DNA of 64,000 nt from Novosphingobium sp. Chol11 (lineage in GTDB: Bacteria > Pseudomonadota > Alphaproteobacteria > Sphingomonadales > Sphingomonadaceae), in the NCBI GenBank assembly GCA_945906105.1, contig CAMDQO010000011.1:1-64000 (forward strand), read 5' to 3'. Numbering within the stretch: position 1 is the first letter of the stretch; each line of letters begins with the position of its first letter. The notes under the pieces were generated by a model that saw nothing but the letters and a program-made list of their open reading frames with translations, did not search any database and had not been told where the DNA came from. The position numbers were made by a program, and so were the translations under genes. Below are positions 28,982 to 38,756 of the stretch, piece after piece.

Positions 28982-29692
28982 CTAGCCAAACGCCTCGTCG
29001 CACAGGCTCATCAGCGCGGCCCAGCTCTGCTGATCAGCGCTTTCGTCATAACCGATAGCCGCCATGCCGCGCGCATCGCTGCCGGGATCGGTAAAACCGT
29101 GTTTTACGCCGGAATAGGCATGGAAATGCCAGTTGGCTCCGGCCCCGTCCATTTCCTCCCAGAAGGCCATGACTTGCCCGCGCGGGACAAGTGGATCTTT
29201 ATCGCCATGGCACACTAGGATGCGGGGCTTGATCGGGGTCAGAGCGGTGGCAGGGCGATCAGTGGCAAGAATGCCGTGGAAGCTGGCGACCAGCGCAAGA
29301 TTTTCACCCGACCGCGCCAATTCAAGCACTGCCTGACCGCCCATGCAGTAACCGATGGCCGCCAGCGGGAGCCCCGCCGCCGCCTTATGCCCGTGCAGGG
29401 CAGCAACGGCAGACGAAAGGCGGGCGCGATAATGATCGACATCACCACGCAGCCTCTCAGCAAGCGGGAGCGAAGCTTCGAAACTTTCGACTGGCTCACC
29501 GTAAAAATCGGCGATCAGCGCCACGAAACCGGCCTCAGCCAGCATGGCAGCGCGGCGCTCTATCGGCGGGTTGTTGTTGGCAATAGTTGGAAACACGACA
29601 ATCGCGGCCCGCGCCTGCTGATTGGGCCGCGCCAACCAACCGGTCAGCGCTGTCCCGCGATCATCGTAATCGACGCGTTCAAGACCGCTCAT
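28982..29692 (-). CDS. Dienelactone hydrolase family protein
   Basis: A 236-residue alpha/beta hydrolase. The nucleophile is Cys116 in GYCMGGQ, as in true dienelactone hydrolases; the acid is Asp164 or Asp166 in [10 protein letters not shown], and the base is His198 in VKHGF. It probably cleaves lactones or esters; the ring-cleavage pathway genes are absent from this window. Its start overlaps the stop of cysK by 4 bases, so it is the last gene of an MFS-cysK-hydrolase unit. Confidence 0.9.
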   Translation of the reverse strand: MSGLERVDYDDRGTALTGWLARPNQQARAAIVVFPTIANNNPPIERRAAMLAEAGFVALIADFYGEPVESFEASLPLAERLRGDVDHYRARLSSAVAALHGHKAAAGLPLAAIGYCMGGQAVLELARSGENLALVASFHGILATDRPATALTPIKPRILVCHGDKDPLVPRGQVMAFWEEMDGAGANWHFHAYSGVKHGFTDPGSDARGMAAIGYDESADQQSWAALMSLCDEAFG

Positions 29693-30606
29693 TCTGGCAG
29701 GAAGTCCGGCACCGAGAGATAACGCTCGCCAGTATCGTAATTGAACCCAAGCACTCGGCTTCCAGCGGGTAGATCAGGCAATTTCTGGGCAATCGCTGCC
29801 AGTGTCGCGCCTGAACTGATGCCGACCAGTATGCCTTCAACCGTTGCGCTGCGGCGTGCCCATTCCTTGGCATCGGCTGGATCTACCTGGATCGCCCCAT
29901 CAATCGACTGGGTATGGAGGTTACCCGGAATGAAGCCTGCGCCAATCCCCTGTATCGGATGCGGCGCAGGCTGGCCCCCGGAAATCACCGGCGAGAGTGT
30001 CGGCTCAACGGCGTAGGCCTTCATCGAGGCCCATGATTTCTTGAGTGTCTCCGCGCAGCCCGTGAGATGCCCACCGGTGCCGACACCGGTGATCAGAACA
30101 TCGATGGGCGTGTCAGCAAAATCGGTGAGGATTTCCTGCGCCGTCGTTGTGGCGTGAATGGCAATGTTGGCGGCATTTTCAAACTGCTGCGGCATCCAGC
30201 TTCCAGGGATTTCCTCCAGCAACTGCTTAGCGCGTTCAATAGCGCCCTTCATGCCTTTTTCGCGCGGGGTCAGATCAAACGTCGCTCCGTAGGCCAGCAT
30301 CAGACGCCGCCGTTCGATCGACATCGAATCGGGCATGACGAGGATCAACTTGTAGCCCTTGACCGCAGCAACCATGGCCAGACCGATGCCAGTATTTCCC
30401 GATGTCGGCTCGACGATGGTGCCGCCGGGTTTCAGGCTGCCATCCTGCTCAGCCGCTTCGATCATGGCGAGACCAATCCGGTCCTTGATCGAGCCGCCTG
30501 GATTGGCGCGTTCGCACTTCACCCAGACCTCGTGATCGGGAAACAAGCGTGAAAGCCGGACATGCGGTGTGTTGCCAATAGTTGCGAGGATTGATTCCGC
30601 TTTCAT
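29689..30606 (-). CDS. cysK: Cysteine synthase A (O-acetylserine sulfhydrylase)
   Basis: A 305-residue PLP enzyme making cysteine from O-acetylserine and sulfide. The cofactor lysine is Lys41 in NPGGSIKDR, and the substrate loop [15 protein letters not shown] and the phosphate-binding [10 protein letters not shown] follow. The ATG at 30606 has an AGGAG site 8 bases upstream and is preferred to an extended start. It lies 5 bases after the MFS gene stop. Confidence 0.95.
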   Translation of the reverse strand: MKAESILATIGNTPHVRLSRLFPDHEVWVKCERANPGGSIKDRIGLAMIEAAEQDGSLKPGGTIVEPTSGNTGIGLAMVAAVKGYKLILVMPDSMSIERRRLMLAYGATFDLTPREKGMKGAIERAKQLLEEIPGSWMPQQFENAANIAIHATTTAQEILTDFADTPIDVLITGVGTGGHLTGCAETLKKSWASMKAYAVEPTLSPVISGGQPAPHPIQGIGAGFIPGNLHTQSIDGAIQVDPADAKEWARRSATVEGILVGISSGATLAAIAQKLPDLPAGSRVLGFNYDTGERYLSVPDFLPE

Positions 30607-30611
30607 GTCAC

Positions 30612-31907
30612 TTACTCCTGCTGGCGGTAATGCGGGGCGAATGTCCGCGAATTGCGCAATTCCGGGAATATTCGCGCCCATATTCCGGTTATGATTATGG
30701 CGGCAACACCGCCAAATACAACTGCCCCAGGCGCACCAATCATCGCGGCGAATAGGCCGGACTGCATTTCTCCCAGCTCGTTCGAAGCGGATATGGCAAG
30801 GCCCGAAACCGAAGACACCCGCCCGCGCATTTCATCGGGTGTGTTGAGTTGCACCAGAGTACTGCGGACAAACACCGAAACCATGTCCGCTGCGCCAAGC
30901 ACCACCAGTGCGACCATCGAAAACATGAAATTGCGGGAAATTCCGAAGGCGATTGTGGCCGCACCAAATATCACCACCGCCCAGAGCATCTTGACACCGA
31001 CATTGCGTTCAATCGGCCTGAATGAGAGCATAAACGCCACCAACGCGGCACCAATCGCTGGTGCCGCACGCATCTGGCCAAGTCCTTGCGGACCGACATG
31101 CAGAATATCACGGGCATAAACCGGGAGCAGCGCCGTGGCACCCGCCAGCAGCACGGCAAACAGATCCAGCGTCACACAGCCGAGCAGCAGTCGTTCATTG
31201 CGGACATAGCGATAGCCGTCGGCGATTTGTCGCAACGGATGAATATCGCGAGTCAGTAAGGGCTGGCTGAATGGCTTTATCGCCAGAATGCTGATGAAAC
31301 TGATCACGAGCAAAGCGGCAGCGGACCAGTAAGGCAGGGCCGGTGAAATCGCGTAGCTCATGCCGCCAAAGGCAGGGCCGGTAACAGATGCGATCTGCCA
31401 AGCCATCGAATTCAGCCCGACCGCCTTGGGGATCAGTCCGGGCGGGACGATATTCGGAGCAATCGAACCCGTTGCCGGCCCGGAAAATGCTCTCGCCGTG
31501 CCGTGCATCGCAGCCAGAAGAAACAGCGCATTCAACGTCAGCGTGTTTGAAGCTGTTCCTAACGCCAGCATGGTTGCCATGATGAAATCGATGCCGATAG
31601 CGAAGGCTGCAACCTTGCGCCGGTCAAAGCGATCGGCGACGAGACCGGCAATCGGTGACAGCAACAACATCGGGAGAAATTGGACCAGCCCGATCAGACC
31701 CAGCTGAAACGCTGCCTGTGAAGTCGACATGCCATAGTCGCTCCTGGCCAGATCATAGACCTGCCATGCCAGCACCACAGCAATTGCGGTGGAAGCAATC
31801 ACCGAAGCAAAGCGGGCCAGCCAGAACAGGCGGTAGTCGGCAATTTGCAGCGGGGAGGTTGGCTCTTTCACAGGACTGCTGATGACAGGCTGCGCGTAGC
31901 TTGCCAA
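30612..31907 (-). CDS. MFS transporter (EntS/MFS_3-like exporter)
   Basis: A 431-residue transporter with about twelve hydrophobic segments. The loop 2-3 signature of the major facilitator superfamily is [17 protein letters not shown]. The overall layout, including the [13 protein letters not shown] segment, resembles the EntS-like exporter group; the substrate is unknown. No ATG fits the start: a TTG at 31907 or a GTG at 31871 are the candidates. It precedes cysK by 5 bases, perhaps in one operon, though a functional link to cysteine synthesis is only a guess. Confidence 0.88.
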   Translation of the reverse strand: MASYAQPVISSPVKEPTSPLQIADYRLFWLARFASVIASTAIAVVLAWQVYDLARSDYGMSTSQAAFQLGLIGLVQFLPMLLLSPIAGLVADRFDRRKVAAFAIGIDFIMATMLALGTASNTLTLNALFLLAAMHGTARAFSGPATGSIAPNIVPPGLIPKAVGLNSMAWQIASVTGPAFGGMSYAISPALPYWSAAALLVISFISILAIKPFSQPLLTRDIHPLRQIADGYRYVRNERLLLGCVTLDLFAVLLAGATALLPVYARDILHVGPQGLGQMRAAPAIGAALVAFMLSFRPIERNVGVKMLWAVVIFGAATIAFGISRNFMFSMVALVVLGAADMVSVFVRSTLVQLNTPDEMRGRVSSVSGLAISASNELGEMQSGLFAAMIGAPGAVVFGGVAAIIITGIWARIFPELRNSRTFAPHYRQQE

Positions 31908-31953
31908 GGTGAGGCAACATTCGCCTCGCTAAACGTCAGCTTTGTCAGTCAGG

Positions 31954-32292
31954 TCAGCGGTCGCGGCGCAAGCGCGGGTTGGGTTGGAGCGTGTCAATCA
32001 GTGGCAGAAACTCATCGGCGCGAATAATACGCTCGAATTGGAAGCCGGAACGGTCCTCGGCTGTCCAGATCAAATGTGCCTCGATTCGGCCGACCTGTGG
32101 CAAGCGAATAATCACACGCTCCCCGCGGCTGAGCGGCACCGGCCCCGTCACCATAAACCCATGCGCGGAAAGATTGACGATGTGCATATGCACATCACCC
32201 AGGCGGCGGTGCTCGCCAATCACCGGATAATCTACCGGGTGGCGCGCCGCGCGGCGCATGTCGGTGACCGTTAGTTGTGCTCCTACCGACAT
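31954..32292 (-). CDS. PilZ-domain protein (c-di-GMP binding)
   Basis: A 112-residue protein consisting of one PilZ domain. Both halves of the c-di-GMP site are present: RRAAR (RxxxR, residues 13-17) and NLSAHG (N/DxSxxG, residues 40-45). Stand-alone PilZ proteins transmit the second messenger to motility, exopolysaccharide or other targets; the partner is not apparent here. The gene is monocistronic between tyrS and the MFS gene. Confidence 0.92.
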   Translation of the reverse strand: MSVGAQLTVTDMRRAARHPVDYPVIGEHRRLGDVHMHIVNLSAHGFMVTGPVPLSRGERVIIRLPQVGRIEAHLIWTAEDRSGFQFERIIRADEFLPLIDTLQPNPRLRRDR

Positions 32293-32394
32293 GATCAGCC
32301 TGTTGCTCCTTATAGCGACTAAGGCAGCATCTTGCCGGACAATGGCGAAAAAAGTGTAAACTATGCGGCAAAGACTTGCCGGTTCAGACCAGCA

Positions 32395-33618
32395 TCATGC
32401 GGGCCGCAGCACCCCATGCTTCTTCTTTCCAGACGAGATACGCGTCTCACAACCACCTGAAATTATGTAGTTTTCATCGCTGATCGCACTGCCATCAACG
32501 CGCGCTCCGCCGCCTGAAATAAGTCGTTTTGCTTCACCTCTACTGGCCGCAAATCCGATACCAACCAGCGCATCTATCAGACTGATGCCCTCTGCCGGGA
32601 GTGAAATAACCGGCAAATCCGTTCCAACACCTCCAGCGCCGAATGTCGCCGAGGCGGTCGATTCACAGGTTTTTGCGGCTTCATCACCACGGCACAGTCG
32701 TGTCACTTCGTTGGCCAGCACCACTTTGGCCGCATTGATCTCGCTGCCTTGAAGCGCTTCAAGGCGGGCAATTTCATCCAGCGGCAAGTCGGTGAACAGG
32801 CGCAGGAAGCGGCCGACATCACGGTCATCGGCATTGCGCCAGTATTGCCAGAAGTCCCAGGCGGGCAGCTGCGCTTCATTCAGCCAGACAGCACCGGCCG
32901 CCGTTTTGCCCATTTTGGCACCGTCAGCCGTGGTGAGCAGTGGCGTAGTTAGTCCGAACAGCTCGCGGCTTTCCATCCGGCGGGTGAGTTCGATGCCGTT
33001 AATGATATTCCCCCACTGATCCGAACCGCCCATCTGCAACCGGCAATCGTGGCGCAAAGCCAGTTCACGGAAATCATAGGCCTGAAGGATCATGTAGTTG
33101 AATTCGAGGAAAGTCAGCGGCTGTTCGCGATCAAGCCGCAGCTTCACCGAATCGAAGGTCAGCATCCGGTTGATGGTGAAATGCGGGCCGACGTCTCGCA
33201 GCAGATCGACATAGGCGAGAGCGCTCAGCCATTCATCATTATCGACCATGATGGCGTCAGTCGGGCCATCACCGAAGGTCAGCAACCGTTCAAACGCGGT
33301 GCGGATCGAGGCGATGTTGGCCTTGATGTCATCGCCCGAGAGCATCTTGCGGCTCTCATCCTTGCCCGAAGGATCACCGACCTTGGTGGTGCCGCCACCC
33401 ATCACGACAATCGGCTTGTGGCCAGCCTGTTGCAAACGGCGCAGCATCATGATTTGCACAAGGCTGCCAATGTGCAGCGATGGCGCGGTGGCATCGAAGC
33501 CGATATAGGCTGGCACGATCTGCTTAGCGGCAAGGGCATCGAGCCCCGCCGCATCGGTCAGTTGGTGGATATAGCCGCGCTCATCGAGCAGGCGAAGCAG
33601 GGTTGAGTTGTATGTCAT
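32395..33618 (-). CDS. tyrS: Tyrosine--tRNA ligase
   Basis: A 407-residue class I synthetase. The HIGH motif appears as HIGS at residues 49-52 and the KMSKS loop as KMGKT in [15 protein letters not shown]. The C-terminal S4 RNA-binding domain starts around residue 340 ([20 protein letters not shown]). The length is typical. The 3' third is visibly less G+C-biased than neighbouring genes. Confidence 0.96.
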   Translation of the reverse strand: MTYNSTLLRLLDERGYIHQLTDAAGLDALAAKQIVPAYIGFDATAPSLHIGSLVQIMMLRRLQQAGHKPIVVMGGGTTKVGDPSGKDESRKMLSGDDIKANIASIRTAFERLLTFGDGPTDAIMVDNDEWLSALAYVDLLRDVGPHFTINRMLTFDSVKLRLDREQPLTFLEFNYMILQAYDFRELALRHDCRLQMGGSDQWGNIINGIELTRRMESRELFGLTTPLLTTADGAKMGKTAAGAVWLNEAQLPAWDFWQYWRNADDRDVGRFLRLFTDLPLDEIARLEALQGSEINAAKVVLANEVTRLCRGDEAAKTCESTASATFGAGGVGTDLPVISLPAEGISLIDALVGIGFAASRGEAKRLISGGGARVDGSAISDENYIISGGCETRISSGKKKHGVLRPA

Positions 33619-33649
33619 GGCGCGCCGCGCCTAGCATGGAGAATGGAGG

Positions 33650-34204
33650 TTGGGGAGAGTTTTGGCAAAACGAGCACTTGTTCCGCATCCGATTGGTCCA
33701 AGACCTGACATCTCTGTTGGCTGCAAGCTGTCTCGATGTGGCAGCGACTCCTTGAAGTTAGAGTATGTAATAGTTGGCGATCTAGGCAAAATCGCATGGC
33801 CAGAAGCGGCTGTGGCGAGCCGAACAGACGGTCTTTGGAATGCCACCTGCTTTGAAGCATTTCTAGCTCAAGCCGATGGAAGATATATTGAATTCAATTT
33901 CGGACCATCCCGCGCTTGGGCGAGTTATCGCTTCAACGGTTATCGGGACGGAATGGCACCTGCGTTCGATCTCCAGACTCCCGATATATACATCGAACGT
34001 GGAGAGCAGCGTTTCTGTTTGACCGCCTTTATTGAACTCCCCGCTGATGGGATTGGTGTTGTTCGGTCTGTAGCCCTCTCCGCCGTGATCGAGGAAACCG
34101 ACGGAACCAAGAGCTACTGGGCGCTGGCTCATCCCCCAGGAAAACCCGATTTCCACCACCCCACTTGCTTCACCATCACACTTCCGGCACCAGAAACTCC
34201 ATGA
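33650..34204 (+). CDS. DOMON-like domain protein
   Basis: About 184 residues forming a beta-sandwich protein of the DOMON-like, type 9 carbohydrate-binding-related group. The motif FNFGPSRAWASYRFNGYRDG is typical. There is no signal peptide, so it is probably cytosolic. It lacks an ATG: TTG at 33650 or 33662 is likely, with GGGGAGAG nearby. G+C is lower in the 5' part. Its stop overlaps the next gene's start (ATGA), so it is coupled to the DUF1343/NamZ gene and may help it bind a sugar or peptidoglycan fragment. Confidence 0.75.
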   Translation: MGRVLAKRALVPHPIGPRPDISVGCKLSRCGSDSLKLEYVIVGDLGKIAWPEAAVASRTDGLWNATCFEAFLAQADGRYIEFNFGPSRAWASYRFNGYRDGMAPAFDLQTPDIYIERGEQRFCLTAFIELPADGIGVVRSVALSAVIEETDGTKSYWALAHPPGKPDFHHPTCFTITLPAPETP

Positions 34205-35403
34205 AATTCGGTATCGACCGCTTGCTGGCAGACCCCGCTCTGCGCAAACCCCTTGAGGGCCGCCGTGTTGCACTCGTCGCTCATCCTGCTTCTGTCACTG
34301 AAAACCTCACCCATTCACTCGATGCGCTGATTGCTGCCGGTATCAATGTGACTTCAGCTTTCGGTCCACAGCACGGGCTGAAGGGTGACAAGCAGGACAA
34401 TATGGTGGAAACGCCAGACGAACTTGATCCGGCCTACAACATTCCAATCTTCAGCCTCTATGGTGAACTGCGCCGTCCCAGCGGGCAGATGATGTCGACC
34501 GCCGATGTCTTTCTGTTCGATCTGCAAGACCTAGGCTGCCGGATATACACCTTTGTCACCACGCTGCTTTACCTGCTTGAAGCGGCGGCGCTGCATGGCA
34601 AGGAAGTCTGGGTTCTGGACCGCCCCAATCCCGCTGGCCGCCCGATTGAAGGCACACTGCTGGTGCCGAGACAGGAGAGTTTCGTTGGTGCAGGGCCGAT
34701 GCCGATGCGGCACGGACTGACAATGGGCGAGATGGGACTGTGGTTCATCAAGCACTTTGGCCTTGCGGTCGATTACCGCGTTATCACCATGGAGGGCTGG
34801 CAGCCCGAAAATGCCCCCGGTTTCGGTTGGCCCGAAAGCCGCATCTGGATCAACCCGAGTCCCAATGCCGCCAATCTCAACATGGCGCGGGCCTATGCAG
34901 GTACTGTGATGCTTGAGGGTGCGACACTGAGCGAGGGCAGGGGCACCACACGCCCGCTCGAAGTGCTGTTTGGCGCACCGGATATTGATGCCAAGGCCAT
35001 TCGCTCAGAGATGCAGCGCCTTGAGCCAGACTGGCTTGCCGGTTGTTCGCTGCGTGAGGTCTGGTTTGAGCCAACCTTTCACAAGCACGCAAAACAGCTG
35101 TGTAACGGGGTGATGATCCATGCAGAAGGGCGCTTTTACGATCACCAGACCTTTCGCCCCTGGCGCTTGCAGGCGCTGGCCTTCAAGGCAATCCGGCAAC
35201 TGTACCCCGATTACGATCTGTGGCGCGATTTTCCTTATGAGTACGAGTTTGAGCGACTGGCGATCGATGTGATCAACGGCGGTCCTGCCTTGCGCAAATG
35301 GGTTGATGATACCGCTGCCGCTCCGGGCGATCTCGATATACTGGCAGGGGCTGATGAGGTGGCTTGGCAGAACACAATCAAGCCACACTTGCTCTATCCA
35401 TAA
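34201..35403 (+). CDS. DUF1343 protein, NamZ-like exo-beta-N-acetylmuramidase
   Basis: A 400-residue protein of the DUF1343 family, whose studied member NamZ cleaves N-acetylmuramic acid from the non-reducing end of muropeptide fragments. Conserved blocks include GPQHGLKGDKQDNM, FLFDLQDLGCRIYTFVTTL, LDRPNPAGRPIEG and INPSPNAANLNMARAYAGTV. No signal peptide is visible, so it would act on imported or recycled fragments in the cytosol. It overlaps the DOMON-like gene by 4 bases. Confidence 0.88.
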   Translation: MKFGIDRLLADPALRKPLEGRRVALVAHPASVTENLTHSLDALIAAGINVTSAFGPQHGLKGDKQDNMVETPDELDPAYNIPIFSLYGELRRPSGQMMSTADVFLFDLQDLGCRIYTFVTTLLYLLEAAALHGKEVWVLDRPNPAGRPIEGTLLVPRQESFVGAGPMPMRHGLTMGEMGLWFIKHFGLAVDYRVITMEGWQPENAPGFGWPESRIWINPSPNAANLNMARAYAGTVMLEGATLSEGRGTTRPLEVLFGAPDIDAKAIRSEMQRLEPDWLAGCSLREVWFEPTFHKHAKQLCNGVMIHAEGRFYDHQTFRPWRLQALAFKAIRQLYPDYDLWRDFPYEYEFERLAIDVINGGPALRKWVDDTAAAPGDLDILAGADEVAWQNTIKPHLLYP

Positions 35404-35430
35404 GATATCGCGCGAAGCAAGAGGAATGCC

Positions 35431-35898
35431 ATGAACAAGATAGCATGCATCGCCGCTCTTGCCATGTTGACCTGCACCTCTGCCTGCAAGCGGGTGGAAC
35501 CGGCGAAAATCACCTATCTCGAGGCCGCCAAGGCCGCAGATGCCATGCTTGCTGCGGCGCGCTCCGGTGACATCGCGAAGATTGATGCATTGTACGCCAG
35601 AGATATGAACGCCATCAATCCCGTCGAACCCGAGCTCGCCACCGATTCGGCTACCATGCACAAGTGGAATGTCGAGTTAGTGAAGCTGAAATTTGACCAG
35701 ATGTATTATACCGAACGCAAGATCCAATTGCTGGATGGTGAGGAGTTCATCATCACCGCCAAAGTCCATGCGACAAGCCAGACAGGTCCGGTAAAAACAG
35801 CCGATTTCCGCCTGACCAACGTTTACCGCAAGCAGGCGGATGGCAAGTTCAAGATCATCAACGAGCACCTTTCGTTCGCCGCGCCCGCTGCGAAGTGA
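35431..35898 (+). CDS. Lipoprotein with NTF2/DUF4440-like domain
   Basis: A 155-residue exported protein. The signal peptide ends in TSAC, a lipobox with the acylated Cys19. The mature part follows the NTF2-like pattern, with a helix KAADAMLAAARSGDIAKIDAL, then AIN and PVEPEL, and a sheet ending FKIINEHLSFA. Function is unknown. It lies 27 bases after namZ on the same strand and may be co-expressed. Confidence 0.75.
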   Translation: MNKIACIAALAMLTCTSACKRVEPAKITYLEAAKAADAMLAAARSGDIAKIDALYARDMNAINPVEPELATDSATMHKWNVELVKLKFDQMYYTERKIQLLDGEEFIITAKVHATSQTGPVKTADFRLTNVYRKQADGKFKIINEHLSFAAPAAK

Positions 35899-35904
35899 TG
35901 TGAG

Positions 35905-36711
35905 TCAGGCGATGCCGCGCACAAGACCTGCATCGCCGATGACATAGGATGTCATGGATAGTGACCCGTTAATGCTGTCGTTTAGCACACCAACGCTATC
36001 GCCGGGAAGCCTTGCTCCGGCTGCATAGAGCATTGGCAGGTAATGCTCGGCACTATTGATCGCCAGTCTGGCAGCTTCGTCATCGTCAGCAAAACTGGTC
36101 AGCGCCGCAAGGTCCTGGGCCACCAATGCTGCATTGATCCGTTGCTGAAATTCAAGCGCCCAAGCGGGTTGCGTGCCCATGGTCTGCCGCCACATGGCGA
36201 GGTTGTGAACAATGTTACCGCTGCCGATGATGAGTACGCCTTCATCTCGCAGCGGTGCCAATGCCACACCGAGCTCAAGATGTTGCGCCATCGTGAGCGA
36301 GCGAGCGAGGCTCATTTCAACTGTTGGGATCGTCGCATCATCGAACAGTGGCATTACTACGCCATAAGTCCCGTGATCGAAGCCCCAATCGTTGTCACGG
36401 ACAACCCGTTCCTCCCCGAGCAATTCTGCCACGCGGTCAACCAGCCACGGTGAACTCGGGGCAGGGTAGCTGATCTGGTAGAGCTCATCAGGAAAGCCCG
36501 AGAAATCGTGGATTGTGCGCGGCTGTGCTGCCGCTGTGACATGCACCTTGCCCTGCGTTTGCCAATGCGCGCTAATGCACAGGATTGCTTTGGGGTGCGG
36601 CAAGCGCTGCCCCAAAGCAATCATCCCCCGGCGTTCAGGGTTGTCGGTAATCATGGTCATGGGTGAGCCATGGCCGATGAACAAGGCGGGGAGGCGGTCA
36701 GTCATGCCCAT
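35905..36711 (-). CDS. ygiD: LigB-superfamily extradiol dioxygenase (YgiD/DODA type)
   Basis: A 268-residue class III extradiol ring-cleavage dioxygenase. Metal-ligand histidines lie in FIGHGSPM near residue 14, CISAHWQT near 48 and the GFDHGTYGVVMPLF segment near 115; a later IGSGNIVHNL is also typical. Family members act on DOPA or similar catechols. The start may be the ATG at 36711 or at 36705. It is convergent with the lipoprotein gene, which ends 6 bases away. Confidence 0.88.
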   Translation of the reverse strand: MGMTDRLPALFIGHGSPMTMITDNPERRGMIALGQRLPHPKAILCISAHWQTQGKVHVTAAAQPRTIHDFSGFPDELYQISYPAPSSPWLVDRVAELLGEERVVRDNDWGFDHGTYGVVMPLFDDATIPTVEMSLARSLTMAQHLELGVALAPLRDEGVLIIGSGNIVHNLAMWRQTMGTQPAWALEFQQRINAALVAQDLAALTSFADDDEAARLAINSAEHYLPMLYAAGARLPGDSVGVLNDSINGSLSMTSYVIGDAGLVRGIA

Positions 36712-36761
36712 AATCTGGGGACTATACGCACAGCTTCAAGCAAGCACTGCTTGAGAGCCGG

Positions 36762-37943
36762 TCAATGCTTCTTTCGTGTCAGTTCGCGCATGGCATCATC
36801 CAGACCATCGAGAGTCAGCGGATACATATTGCCGCCGACCAGTTCCTTGATCAGCCGGGTGGACTGCGAATAGTTCCATTGCCGCTCCGCTGTGGGGTTA
36901 AGCCAGACAGTCGCCGGATAGGTATTGCAAACCCGCTGCAACCACTCTGCACCGGCCTCGGGATTGAAGTGCTCGACCGAACCGCCCGGGTGACTGATCT
37001 CATAGGGACTCATCGACGCATCGCCGACGAAGATCACCTTGTAGTCGTGGCCGTATTTATGGAGGATATCCCAGGTATCGGTCCGCTCGCTACGGCGGCG
37101 CGCATTGTCTTTCCACACGCCTTCGTAAAGGCAGTTGTGGAAGTAGAAGAATTCCAGATTCTTGAATTCGGTGTTGGCGGCGCTGAATAGCTCTTCGACC
37201 AGCTTGATATGTGGGTCCATCGATCCGCCAACATCGAGGAACAACAGCACCTTCACCGCATTGTGTCGCTCTGGCCGCATCCGGATATCGAGCCAGCCCT
37301 GCCGGGCGGTGCCCCGGATCGTCTCATCGAGATCAAGTTCTTCCGCCGACCCTTCGCGGGCAAAGCGGCGCAGGCGGCGGAGCGCAACCTTGATATTGCG
37401 GGTGCCAAGCTCGCGGGTGGCATCAAGGTTCTTGAACTCACGCTGTTCCCACACCTTGATCGCACGGCCATGCTTGCCGGGGCCGCCGATGCGGACACCT
37501 TCGGGGTTGTAACCGGCATGGCCGAATGGCGAGGTGCCATTGGTGCCTACCCATTTGTTGCCGCCCTGGTGACGCTTTTCCTGTTCTTCGAGCCGCTGCT
37601 TCAGCGTCTCCATGATCTCGTCCCACGATCCCAGCGCCTTGATTTTCTCCATCTCCTCCTCGGAGAAAAAGCGTTCGGCAACCTGCTTCAGCCAATCTTC
37701 GGGAATTTCGACCGGGTTCTGCCCATAGTCAGTCAGCACGCCCTTGAAAACCTTTGAGAACACCTGGTCGAACCGGTCGAGCAGGCCTTCATCCTTCACG
37801 AAGGTGGCGCGGGAAAGGTAATAGAACGCCTCAGGGGTCTGCTCGATCACCTCGCGGTCAAGCGCTTCCAGCAGCACGAGGTGCTCCTTGATCGAGGCAG
37901 GTATGCCGGCGGAACGGAGTTCGTCGAGGAAGTTGAGGAGCAT
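36762..37943 (-). CDS. VWA-domain protein, CoxE-like partner of MoxR ATPase
   Basis: A 393-residue cytosolic protein. An N-terminal helical region (LNFLDELRSAGIPASIKEHL) is followed by a von Willebrand factor A domain with the metal site DVGGSM near residue 240, the form of DxSxS usual in CoxE-type proteins. Such proteins work with MoxR AAA ATPases as chaperones that insert metals or mature enzymes. The ATG at 37943 starts at MLLNFLDEL. The partner moxR gene lies 813 bp upstream, with an unrelated gene wedged between. Confidence 0.9.
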   Translation of the reverse strand: MLLNFLDELRSAGIPASIKEHLVLLEALDREVIEQTPEAFYYLSRATFVKDEGLLDRFDQVFSKVFKGVLTDYGQNPVEIPEDWLKQVAERFFSEEEMEKIKALGSWDEIMETLKQRLEEQEKRHQGGNKWVGTNGTSPFGHAGYNPEGVRIGGPGKHGRAIKVWEQREFKNLDATRELGTRNIKVALRRLRRFAREGSAEELDLDETIRGTARQGWLDIRMRPERHNAVKVLLFLDVGGSMDPHIKLVEELFSAANTEFKNLEFFYFHNCLYEGVWKDNARRRSERTDTWDILHKYGHDYKVIFVGDASMSPYEISHPGGSVEHFNPEAGAEWLQRVCNTYPATVWLNPTAERQWNYSQSTRLIKELVGGNMYPLTLDGLDDAMRELTRKKH

Positions 37944-38093
37944 TGGAAAATCCTGAAGCAAAATAGATCAGATAATATCGCTAATTTTTACCATCATCAT
38001 ATTACCACCTAAATTTACACCTGCCTGACAAATAATCCTTGATCTATTTATGACTTCAACCATCTTCCACCAATTAGAAATCTGGAGGTGATG

Positions 38094-38723
38094 ATGGGAG
38101 CATTAAATGATTTGCTGAGTCGGCGGCAGCGTATTGCTCAAACCATAACACAGATGCAAGCGGCCCGTATGGATGTCACACAAGCCGGGGCCGAGGGTCG
38201 ATTGAATGCAACTGTCGCAGCAGCTTGGGCTGGCGTAATGATGGTGACCGACGTACTTAAGATTGCAATGACTGCGGGTAACAAACAAGCTGCAGCGCAG
38301 TTCGCATTGCAAGATCGAATGGTCGAAAATGCGGACAAACTGATGCAGCGATTTGGTTCTTCTCCGATGACCAAAAAATCCGATCTTATGGCCCAAGTAG
38401 ATCCGAACCTGCGAACCGCTGCCGGAATAACCAAGTCGTTGCGCTCTGCTCAGGACGCTTTGGGTAAAGGGGCCAAGATTCTTGGTCAGGACACTGGTGT
38501 TAACACCAATTTGGGCAAGTGGAATCTCGTTGCAAAAATCGGAATCGAGATGGCCGACGATACGATCCTCCTGATCCAGGCTGGTCAAATCGGTGATCAG
38601 GCAATTCGCGGCGCCCGCATAGCCCAGTCCCAAATAGACCGTTTGATTGCAAAACAGTCACAGCAACTTTCGGCAATCGACAATCACATAAACGAATTTC
38701 TAATCAAGATGCGGACCGCATAA
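38094..38723 (+). CDS. Orphan protein of unknown function inserted between moxR and VWA genes
   Basis: A 209-residue protein I do not recognise. It is predicted helical: an N-terminal charged helix (LLSRRQRIAQTITQMQAAR), a hydrophobic or amphipathic helix around residues 45-60 (AAAWAGVMMVTDVLKIAM), and a C-terminal long helix (ARIAQSQIDRLIAKQSQQL). Cysteines are absent. A GGAGG site precedes the start; the ATG at 38094 gives the best spacing, while those at 38088 (GTG) and 38091 are too close. G+C is about 45-48% in lines I counted, far below its neighbours, and the 150 bp before it are very AT-rich. It lies on the opposite strand to the genes it separates, suggesting transfer. Confidence 0.75.
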   Translation: MGALNDLLSRRQRIAQTITQMQAARMDVTQAGAEGRLNATVAAAWAGVMMVTDVLKIAMTAGNKQAAAQFALQDRMVENADKLMQRFGSSPMTKKSDLMAQVDPNLRTAAGITKSLRSAQDALGKGAKILGQDTGVNTNLGKWNLVAKIGIEMADDTILLIQAGQIGDQAIRGARIAQSQIDRLIAKQSQQLSAIDNHINEFLIKMRTA

Positions 38724-38756
38724 GGCTCCTGCTAACAAGCCAGATATTGTCCAAGT

